Part shown: positions 15,249 through 21,151 of the stretch, piece after piece
Layout: the number at the start of each line of letters is the position of its first letter
Position numbering within the stretch: the stretch's first letter is position 1
Assembly: GCA_023416335.1 (NCBI GenBank)
Contig: JAEZHY010000123.1
Span: 1-21,151, forward strand
Source: Pseudomonadota bacterium
GTDB lineage: Bacteria; Desulfobacterota; Syntrophobacteria; Syntrophobacterales; Syntrophobacteraceae
DNA: 21,151 nucleotides
Direction: 5' to 3'
The notes under the pieces: model-generated
Told to the model about the DNA's origin: nothing
Seen by the model: only the letters and a program-made list of their open reading frames with translations
Databases searched by the model: none
Program-made: the position numbers and the translations under genes

Positions 15249-15566
15249 ATGCGCCAACAAGATATCATCATCGCGCAGGAGTTGAAAAGAAAGCTCTCTG
15301 TAGTAGTAGAATTGTTGGATTTCTCCATCTTTGGGTCAAGAGCCCGCGGGACAGCTGGGGAAGGCTCGGACATGGACGTTTTTGTAAAGGTGCAGGATCT
15401 GGATAAAGAACTCAAGAATCGCATGCAGGATATTGCATGGGAAGTCGGTTTTGACAATTCTCTGGTGATTTCTCTCCTCATTTTCACCCGTCAAGAACTG
15501 GAAGACTCTCCCCTTCGCTCATCGCCCATCGTCAAAGCTATAGAACGGGAAGGCTTAAGGGTATGA
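15249..15566 (+). CDS. MNT-type nucleotidyltransferase antitoxin
   Basis: 105 aa minimal nucleotidyltransferase of the DNA polymerase beta superfamily. The signature GSRARGTAGEGSDMDV (29-44) contains GS at 29-30 and the metal ligands D41 and D43. In MNT/HEPN modules this protein is the antitoxin; several act by AMPylating a tyrosine of the HEPN toxin. GAGG lies 8 nt before the ATG. Its stop overlaps the HEPN start by 4 nt (ATGA at 15563), so the pair is translationally coupled. Confidence 0.9.
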   Translation: MRQQDIIIAQELKRKLSVVVELLDFSIFGSRARGTAGEGSDMDVFVKVQDLDKELKNRMQDIAWEVGFDNSLVISLLIFTRQELEDSPLRSSPIVKAIEREGLRV

Positions 15567-15958
15567 CCGACCGTGAGACCCTGTTTGTCTATCGTTTTAA
15601 CGAGGCTCAGGAGACCCTGAGCGATGCCCGCAAGATGTTGGACGCGGGTGTAAGTGCCCGGTCTGTAGTCAATCGTGCCTATTATGCTGTCTTCTATGGA
15701 GTCCTGGCTCTATTCATCCATGAGAATATCGAACACGGAACATCCAAGCACTCGGGAATTATTTCGATATTCGATCGATACATTGTTCGTACCGGAAAAA
15801 TGGGGAAGGAGTACTCGCGCATTCTCCATCGTGCTTTTAGCGCGAGGCAAGAGTCCGACTACAAGGAGTTCGTACAGTTCACTTTTGAGGATGCTGTCGA
15901 AGCCCTGCGGATGGCTGAAGAGTTCATTCAAGCCGTAAAGGTGCTCATTGAGCAATAA
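15563..15958 (+). CDS. HEPN-domain toxin (UPF0332 type)
   Basis: 131 aa helical HEPN protein. It has the UPF0332 hallmarks: NRAYYAVFYGVLALF (37-51), a KHSGIISIFDRYIV segment (62-75), and RQESDY (95-100), where Arg and Tyr sit in the place of the HEPN RNase and AMPylation motif. The classic Rx4-6H motif is not obvious, as in other UPF0332 members. The expected role is an RNase toxin held in check by the upstream MNT protein. Whether this variant cleaves RNA cannot be told from sequence. It overlaps the MNT gene by 4 nt and converges on the SNF2 gene with about 95 bp between them. Confidence 0.88.
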   Translation: MTDRETLFVYRFNEAQETLSDARKMLDAGVSARSVVNRAYYAVFYGVLALFIHENIEHGTSKHSGIISIFDRYIVRTGKMGKEYSRILHRAFSARQESDYKEFVQFTFEDAVEALRMAEEFIQAVKVLIEQ

Positions 15959-16053
15959 TCAGGACGATTGCTTGACTGAGAGACCAAACAGGACTCGCAA
16001 GCTGCTGCGTGCTCTGACAAAAAGAAATCCCAATTAGGTCCGAGCCGGAATTT

Positions 16054-18702
16054 CTACGCCCCCGCCATAATCTGCGCCAACGATTTGGCCAGATTATCAA
16101 GAGCGGACTCGTCGGGAAGTGATATCGTCATCCTGATTTTGCCGTCCGCATCTTTTTCCAGGCATTCGGAGAGCCTCTCCTTAAGTGCCTGGGCAGTACG
16201 GCGTGTTTGTTCCGTTTCTTCGTGCCGCGAGAACATTTCTCCCATGAAGGCGAAGGCCGCCCCCAGCAGTTGGCCCCCAGCCGCCGCAATTCGCTCCTTG
16301 CGGGCCCGTTCCCGAACTTCCTTCTCCACCTCGGCTTTGCCGCTTTCGTCTATGGGCGCCGCAGGTTTGGCCCCCAGCAGCACCTCCATACGCCTCTTAA
16401 GTTCCTCGATTCCGCTCACCAGATCGATCTCCGTCACGTCCGATTCCGGGTCGAGTGCCGCCAGGGCGAGTTCCTGTTTGGCCGAAAGAGTTGCCAGCAG
16501 GTTCTCTTCCAGGGTTTCTTCCGTGACGAGCAGGTAAACCTGTACCGGCCGTTTCTGCCCCATGCGGTGTGCCCGCGCGATACGTTGCTCGAGGACTGCC
16601 GGATTCCAGGGAAGATCGACGTTTATAATTGTGTTCGCAGCCTGCAGGTTGAGTCCGGTCGATCCCGCGTTCGTGGTCATGAAGAGCTTGCAGGCCGGCT
16701 CGTTTTGAAATTCATGGATCAGTGCCTGGCGCTTTTTCTGCGGCACTGAGCCGTCGAGGCGCACGAAGGGAAGGGAGAGTCTTTCCGCGGTCGGCTCGAT
16801 CAGGTCCAGCATTTTTGTCCACTCGGAAAACAGGATGATCTTTCGGTCCTCTTCAGCGGTGAGTTGTTCGAGCAGGACCTCCAGTTCCGCCAGCTTGGTC
16901 GAGTAACCCGGCGGATTTTTGTCCACCAGGAAGGTACTGTTCGCGGCCAGGCGGCAGAACAGCAGGGCTTTCTGCAGTCGGAGCAGGTCCATTTCGGAAA
17001 TGAAGGTTTTGGTGATGATGGATTGGACCGTTCGTTTGTGGCCGTTGTGAAGGACCAACTGTTCTTCGCTCGGGGGAATCCGGCGGATTTCCGTCGTGCG
17101 GGTCGGCAGGTCCTGCATCACGTCTTTCCGAGTACGCCGCAGCAGGACCGGTTTGAGCTGCTCACGGAGTTCGTTCAGGTTCTTGTAACCCAGTACCTTG
17201 CCCCTTTCATCCACCACCCGGTATGTGTTGAAGAACTGAAATGCGGGCCCCAGGCGCCGGTCGTCTATGAACTCAACAACCGAATAGAGTTCGTCCAGGC
17301 GGTTTTCCAGGGGCGTTCCCGAAAGTACCAGGGCAAAGCGGGACTTCAGGCCTTTGATGATGCGACTGGTCTTGGCTTCCCAGTTCTTTATCCGCTGTCC
17401 TTCATCCAGGATGATCAGGTCCCATCGGGCCTTTTCGATGGAATCGATATCCCGCACCACCTGCTCGTAATTGCATACGGTAAAGAATGCCGAATCCGAG
17501 GCATACTGGGCGGCACGCGAACCGCTTCCGCCAAGCACCATCTGTACCGGACGGTCCGTGAAACGTTGGATTTCGATGCGCCATTGCGATTTGAGCGAAG
17601 CCGGGCACACAATCAGGACCCTTGTTATACCCGCCTCCCGTGCCAGCAGCTCCGCAACGCCCACGCCCTGGATCGTTTTCCCCAACCCCATGTCGTCGGC
17701 CAGAATCGCACGGCCTGCTCCGACCGCGAACGCAATGCCGTCCAACTGGTAGGGAAGCAGTGCGCATTTGAGAAGCGAAGTGCGAAGTGGATGGTTGGCC
17801 GGATCTTTTCGGATGGCGTCAACCTTTTTCCTGATGGATTCCTGGTATAAGCGCCGGTTCAGGTATTCTTCCGTATCCGGGAAAATGATCACTTCATGGC
17901 CCATTTGGCCCACCCGGGCAGTGCGTCGAAACAGATCGTGCAAATCCGTAATCGGCCGATCCATGAGCGGGAGCAGCACTTCCCGCACCTTGGGATCGAT
18001 GTCTTCCGGGGCTTGAAGCCTCAGTTCCACTTCTTTCCCATAGCGCAGATGCACCTCGATATTGCGCACCCCGTAAGGGGTCTTCCAGGCATTGGCCTTG
18101 AATTTGTTTTTGAGATGGTTTTGAAGGTATATCAGGTGCTTGCATGTTCCGAGAGTATTTTTGCGAAAGTCTGGACAGGAGCAGAAGGAACTTCCGCGCT
18201 CTCTGCCTCTCAGGGATACACGGTAGGTCTTTCCCGAGCCGAGGCTGGTTACGGAATATTCGGTCCAGAGGGTATCGGGATCTGCCGAGGTGACCAGCAT
18301 TCTTTCACTCAATGCACGCTGCCGGCGCTCTTCGATTGCCTGTTCCATGAGTTCTTCGTAGTTCAGGCTCTCCACGGGCGCTCCTCGCGCCGGCAGGACA
18401 GCCAGGCCCAACGCGACTTTTTCTTCGAGAATCGTCGAGAGTGCCGCCCCTTGATGAATGCATGGTTCCGCGCATTTGCTGCATCTTATGGAAAGTTCCC
18501 GCCCGGCCGCGCCATCGAGGCTTACCGTCACCAGCGCGCGTTCCATGATGAACCGAAAAGCATCGTTGTGGAGGGCGGCTTGAGAATCCAGGTCGATTTC
18601 GTATTGTCCGCCCGTCCTGATGAGCCGGTCTCCTTCAGCTCCCAGGAGCTTGGCTGCCTTGCGAAAGGTGAGATGGGCAAGAGCGTCTTTCAAACTGTTC
18701 AT
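16054..18702 (-). CDS. SNF2-family ATPase with SWIM zinc finger
   Basis: 882 aa. A SWIM zinc finger (C174-x-C176-x10-C187-x-H189) is preceded by a second Cys/His cluster (C74, C77, C81, H83). The SNF2 N-terminal ATPase domain (about 305-560) has DDMGLGKT (336-343, Walker A), DEGQ (433-436, Walker B) and SGTPLENRLDELYSV (461-475). The helicase C-terminal domain (about 600-745) has LFSEWTKM, LDGSV, NAGSTGLNLQAAN and QRIARAHRMGQ (706-716). A helical tail follows. SNF2 enzymes translocate on double-stranded DNA and remodel bound proteins; bacterial SWIM-SNF2 members are poorly characterised. The open frame reaches 19050, but those 116 codons run through repeat DNA; GAGGGA lies upstream of the ATG at 18702, so that start is chosen. 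Confidence 0.9.
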   Translation of the reverse strand: MNSLKDALAHLTFRKAAKLLGAEGDRLIRTGGQYEIDLDSQAALHNDAFRFIMERALVTVSLDGAAGRELSIRCSKCAEPCIHQGAALSTILEEKVALGLAVLPARGAPVESLNYEELMEQAIEERRQRALSERMLVTSADPDTLWTEYSVTSLGSGKTYRVSLRGRERGSSFCSCPDFRKNTLGTCKHLIYLQNHLKNKFKANAWKTPYGVRNIEVHLRYGKEVELRLQAPEDIDPKVREVLLPLMDRPITDLHDLFRRTARVGQMGHEVIIFPDTEEYLNRRLYQESIRKKVDAIRKDPANHPLRTSLLKCALLPYQLDGIAFAVGAGRAILADDMGLGKTIQGVGVAELLAREAGITRVLIVCPASLKSQWRIEIQRFTDRPVQMVLGGSGSRAAQYASDSAFFTVCNYEQVVRDIDSIEKARWDLIILDEGQRIKNWEAKTSRIIKGLKSRFALVLSGTPLENRLDELYSVVEFIDDRRLGPAFQFFNTYRVVDERGKVLGYKNLNELREQLKPVLLRRTRKDVMQDLPTRTTEIRRIPPSEEQLVLHNGHKRTVQSIITKTFISEMDLLRLQKALLFCRLAANSTFLVDKNPPGYSTKLAELEVLLEQLTAEEDRKIILFSEWTKMLDLIEPTAERLSLPFVRLDGSVPQKKRQALIHEFQNEPACKLFMTTNAGSTGLNLQAANTIINVDLPWNPAVLEQRIARAHRMGQKRPVQVYLLVTEETLEENLLATLSAKQELALAALDPESDVTEIDLVSGIEELKRRMEVLLGAKPAAPIDESGKAEVEKEVRERARKERIAAAGGQLLGAAFAFMGEMFSRHEETEQTRRTAQALKERLSECLEKDADGKIRMTISLPDESALDNLAKSLAQIMAGA

Positions 18703-19104
18703 GGCAGGTTTTCCCTCGGAAGTATATTGGAATGAAACTCCCCCTCTTGCTGCAAGCCGAATAGCCCGCAAACTTTTGCACTGGACCGTGCAGATTGGGT
18801 GCAACTCTACTTCAAAGGCCCGGGAGACGCAAATATAAGGACGTTGCCCGTGCACCCATACTCCCACCTCCGTCATCCCGTGTTTGAGTGCTTTTGAGCG
18901 GGGGATCCCAGCGGGGCCGCCACGCCGCGGCGCAATTTGAACGAGAATGAAAAACTTCACCCCCCCCCTGAGTTGAGGCACGTTTCCTGACCGTGCCGGG
19001 ACTCCGGCGGAAGCACTCTGAGAACCTGAAATGCAGATGCATCTTCTCATTGCCGAGATGCAGGAGGAACGCTATCTTAATGATCTTAAAACATAATTAC
19101 GAGG
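18703..19104. other. Gene-free leader region with dispersed repeats
   Basis: About 400 bp between the SNF2 start and the broken antitoxin gene. It contains repeat copy C (18905-19003), a stretch near 18870-18910 resembling 3853-3885 in inverted form, and a GTTGCCCGTGCACCC hairpin-like fragment near 18843. No clear SNF2 promoter was recognised. A 21-codon ORF near 19031-19096 is not convincing. Confidence 0.5.
18905..19003 (-). repeat. Dispersed intergenic repeat, copy C (inverted)
   Basis: Reverse complement of copy A (8-100) at about 80% identity over ~98 bp, including the exact 17-nt core (18936-18952), the CCTCAACTCA block, and a degenerate version of the left-end hairpin. It has a run of nine C (18960-18968) where copy A reads differently. 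Confidence 0.7.
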
Positions 19105-19315
19105 ATGAACGTGACTTTGTCAGCTCAACAGATTATCGAATCCTTTGAACATTTGCCGGAATCCGAAAAGCAAAGGGATGCATATGAAATCCTTCGCCGC
19201 AGCGCACATCTGGAGATCCCCTTCCCTTACCGACGATGAACTTGTTGCCGCGACAGAAGACCTTTTCTTAGCTCTTGATGCAAGAGAAATAAATGTCGAT
19301 CAGAAGTCAGCATAA
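19105..19315 (+). pseudogene. Antitoxin-like addiction-module protein, frameshifted, no toxin
   Basis: Two frames on the plus strand resemble the small antitoxins (about 70 aa) that pair with MazF/PemK or PIN toxins. The first (19105-19239) reads TLSAQQIIESFEHLPESEKQ…YEILRR; the second continues SLTDDELVAATEDLFLALDARE to the stop at 19313-19315. The total of 211 nt is one base too long for one frame. The shift lies near 19219-19230, in CCCCTTCCC. GAGG is 6 nt before an in-frame GTG at 19111, which may be the start rather than the ATG. No toxin ORF follows; the iron-sulfur gene converges 100 bp away. Probably a decayed module, or a base-call error. Confidence 0.65.
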
Positions 19316-19416
19316 AAACGAATTTTCTTCGCTCGGGGTTTTTGATGCCCAAAACCTTGTAACTATCCCAAGGGCTAAGCTTTTCAGGAGGCTTGGAGCC
19401 CTCCGGCAGGCAGTTG

Positions 19417-20589
19417 TCATTTCCCCGGCTTTCCTTTTCGCCCCGCCCGAATTGAGTCCACAGTCATCTTTCCCATGACTTTGAGTTTCCCCAGCTTGCC
19501 CTTTTTCTTTGCCATGATGATATCGTAGAGGTCTTCGCGCGTTTCCGGGGGAACGGCTTTTTTCGGCTTTTCAAGAAGCGACATGGCTTTCTTCGGGCAT
19601 GTGGGCACACACAGGCCGCAGCCTATACACCGGTTGAGGTCCACTACCGCAGGCCGGCCTTTTTCTGCTGCGCTCACTGCGCCGACCTGGCAGCGCCTTG
19701 CACAGGTGCCGCATCCGTCGCAAAGGTCCGCATTCACCGTTGCCTGGAAGTTCGCGGCCCAAAATTCCAGAGGCCTGGGGAGAAATTTTTGTATCCCAAG
19801 CATTCCGCAGCAGCACCCGCAGCAGGAGCAGATGAAGTCGGCTTTCTCGGTATTCGAAGGTTGGAGAACCAGACCGTCTTTCTGATTTTGTTCAATAACG
19901 GCAAAGGCTTCCTCCCTGGAAATCTCTCTGGCTGCTCCGCTCCTGACGGCCGCTGCGGCCATTTGGCCGATTCCAAGGCAGGTTTCTTTCCTGTCGGTTA
20001 CCTTGCAGGGCTTGCCTTCCATGCCCTTCTTCCTGCGGCATATGCACTCGATGATTGCGAACGGACCCTCAGCCTCCTGAATCAACGCTGCAATCTGGTC
20101 ATAAGTGCTGACGTTGTTTTGAGGAAAAATGCTCCTGCCGATCGGGATGGTTCGCATCTGCGGAAGCTCGGTGGCCAGGAACTCGATTCCGAATTTCCGA
20201 TCCCGGGTAAATTCGTCGACATCGCGGAGGAACTCGGGGGTAAGGCGGCCGGCCTGGAATTCATACATTCCGACAACGAAGGGCGGGTTGCAGTAATGCT
20301 TTTTCCCGTTCTTGACCTTTGTTTCGATCCCGCCTTTTACCTCGATTTCATCCAGCACCGTCGCCAGTTCTTCAGGCAAGCCGACCAGTGCCCGCGCTCT
20401 TTCAAAAATGGTTTCGAGAGGCTCGAGTTTGTAGCTCAGACATGTTGCGATTTCCGCCTCACGAGGGGTAAATATATGCTTCAGGATCCGTATCTCCGCC
20501 CCGGATTTTGTCGCTGGAAAACCCACCGCCTGCCTGTCCAGATGCTGCTGAAGCCGGACATAAACCTGATCTTCGTTCTTTACGCTCAT
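19417..20589 (-). CDS. Cysteine-rich protein with two [4Fe-4S] ferredoxin clusters
   Basis: 390 aa. Two ferredoxin motifs: C290-x2-C293-x2-C296-x3-C300 and C321-x2-C324-x2-C327-x3-C331. Upstream lie a C182-x-C184-x10-C195-x8-C204 motif, and a dense CSCCGCCC cluster (254-261) that may bind further metal. The N-terminal ~100 residues include a helix-turn-helix-like stretch (about 36-80, ILKHIFTPREAEIATCL), not assigned with certainty. The C-terminus is very basic. No transmembrane helices, so a cytoplasmic electron carrier is likely; this arrangement is familiar from sulfate reducers and syntrophs but has no assigned reaction. GGGGA lies 6-7 nt before the ATG. Divergent from the GldA-like gene. 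Confidence 0.85.
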   Translation of the reverse strand: MSVKNEDQVYVRLQQHLDRQAVGFPATKSGAEIRILKHIFTPREAEIATCLSYKLEPLETIFERARALVGLPEELATVLDEIEVKGGIETKVKNGKKHYCNPPFVVGMYEFQAGRLTPEFLRDVDEFTRDRKFGIEFLATELPQMRTIPIGRSIFPQNNVSTYDQIAALIQEAEGPFAIIECICRRKKGMEGKPCKVTDRKETCLGIGQMAAAAVRSGAAREISREEAFAVIEQNQKDGLVLQPSNTEKADFICSCCGCCCGMLGIQKFLPRPLEFWAANFQATVNADLCDGCGTCARRCQVGAVSAAEKGRPAVVDLNRCIGCGLCVPTCPKKAMSLLEKPKKAVPPETREDLYDIIMAKKKGKLGKLKVMGKMTVDSIRAGRKGKPGK

Positions 20590-20645
20590 CTCATTCCCCT
20601 ATATCTTCTCTAATCAATTTTGCAGGTTACCAAGGAGCTATATGG

Positions 20646-20674
20646 TTGACGCTATTCAAGACCGGTGCTATCCA
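20646..20674 (+). promoter_or_regulatory. Sigma70-like promoter candidate
   Basis: TTGACG (20646-20651), a 17-nt spacer, and TATCCA (20669-20674). It lies in the 250-bp divergent gap, about 165 bp before the GldA-like gene, so assignment is uncertain. Confidence 0.2.
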
Positions 20675-20841
20675 CAATATCCCGAACGAAAGCCGTTATT
20701 CAAGATGAACTGAGCCTTTATCGCGGAGAGCTATATTGAACTTATTCGTTTAATGTTTCTGCGGATGGACTTCTCAGTGTCCCTATATTTCTCTCTTACT
20801 CTATTCGCTGAGGCACTTTATCTCAAGAAGGAGTCAATCTG

Positions 20842-21151
20842 ATGCTCAAAATCTTTTCTTCTCCAGCCCGCTACACGCAGGGCATTAATGCCACACAAGA
20901 CCTGTGCAGGGAGATGACCCGGATGGGCATAGGCGGACCGGCTCTCATCGTCTCGGGCAACTCGGCGCGTACACAACTCCTGGACACATGGAAGAAAACA
21001 TTCGCAGAGGAAGGCTGCAGCCTCAGTATTCACAGCTTCGGAGGCGAGTGCTCTCTTGCCGAAATATCGCGCATCAGGCAAGCGGCGGAAGCGTTCGCTG
21101 CAAAGGTCATCATCGGAGCAGGCGGTGGGAAGGTCCTGGACGCGGCACGTG
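20842..21151 (+). CDS. Glycerol dehydrogenase-like iron-containing alcohol dehydrogenase (5' part)
   Basis: First 103 residues; the gene runs off the window. It starts MLKIFSSPARYTQG, has a Rossmann-like ALIVSGNSA strand-loop, an ECSLAEISRI segment (69-78), and the GAGGGKVLDAAR NAD-binding loop (92-103, GGGKxxD), typical of GldA-type dehydrogenases. The expected reaction is NAD-dependent oxidation of glycerol or a related polyol. The metal ligands lie beyond the window, so the substrate and metal cannot be judged. AAGGAG is 8 nt before the ATG. Divergent from the iron-sulfur protein. Confidence 0.8.
   Translation, partial: MLKIFSSPARYTQGINATQDLCREMTRMGIGGPALIVSGNSARTQLLDTWKKTFAEEGCSLSIHSFGGECSLAEISRIRQAAEAFAAKVIIGAGGGKVLDAAR

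Noticed and set aside
17896..18735. 279-aa plus-strand ORF
   Set aside because: Antisense shadow of the SNF2 gene N-terminal region, which shows clear SWIM motifs on the minus strand.
18703..19050. 116-residue N-terminal extension of the SNF2 open frame
   Set aside because: It runs through dispersed repeat copy C and lacks protein-like composition; a ribosome binding site supports the ATG at 18702.
19031..19096. 21-codon ORF before the antitoxin-like gene
   Set aside because: Too short, no homology recognised, and partly overlaps a promoter-like sequence.

Overview
The window reads as chromosome from a Gram-negative, probably anaerobic bacterium of the Desulfobacterota (Deltaproteobacteria) type, possibly a sulfate-reducing or syntrophic lineage. 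This rests on the mix of genes: a YcaO-TPR protein, a long UPF0182 membrane protein, a cysteine-rich protein with two ferredoxin clusters, a stand-alone threonyl-tRNA editing domain beside universal stress proteins, and a GldA-like dehydrogenase. GC content looks to be in the mid to high 50s by eye. Shine-Dalgarno sites are ordinary. The taxonomy is inference. No rRNA, tRNA, CRISPR array, transposase or phage gene was seen.

Layout. 0.1-0.94 kb (-): Smr-domain protein, divergent from RNase D (1.0-1.9 kb, +). 2.0-3.8 kb (+): YcaO ATP-dependent cyclodehydratase-type domain fused to TPRs. 4.2-6.8 kb (-): UPF0182 membrane protein. 6.9-8.7 kb (-): a coupled pair of zinc-ribbon methyltransferase and CysQ-like phosphatase. 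8.9-9.5 kb (+): DUF4337-type membrane protein. 9.7-10.65 kb (-): formyltransferase resembling the 10-formyl-THF hydrolase domain. 10.65-11.36 kb: a gene-free stretch enclosed by long inverted repeats. 11.4-12.4 kb (-): cation diffusion facilitator. 12.6-13.1 kb (-): hotdog acyl-CoA thioesterase. 13.2-14.6 kb (-): two universal stress proteins behind a frameshifted ThrRS-type editing domain, ending at a clear terminator. 14.9-16.0 kb (+): orphan HicB-like antitoxin, then an MNT/HEPN toxin-antitoxin pair. 16.05-18.7 kb (-): SWIM-finger SNF2 ATPase. 19.1-19.3 kb (+): frameshifted antitoxin-like gene. 19.4-20.6 kb (-): iron-sulfur protein. 20.84 kb to the end (+): start of a glycerol-dehydrogenase-like gene.

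Most protein genes look like housekeeping, metabolic or stress genes. The stretch from 14.9 to 19.3 kb holds several toxin-antitoxin relics, an intact MNT/HEPN module and an SNF2 ATPase, and looks like a small accessory island. The intergenic regions carry several dispersed repeat families: a ~98 bp element (three copies, one inverted and one partial), heptamer arrays of the GTGAACA type abutting or supplying stop codons of three minus-strand genes, GC-rich hairpins, and a CACGAAA-rich repeat in inverted orientation. These repeats also create false N-terminal extensions on two genes (the formyltransferase and the SNF2 ATPase), corrected here from their ribosome binding sites.

The points most worth checking are the YcaO-TPR fusion with no recognisable substrate nearby, the homopolymer frameshift in the editing-domain gene, the heptamer repeats that place stop codons in all three frames, and the inverted-repeat-bounded segment at 10.68-11.32 kb.
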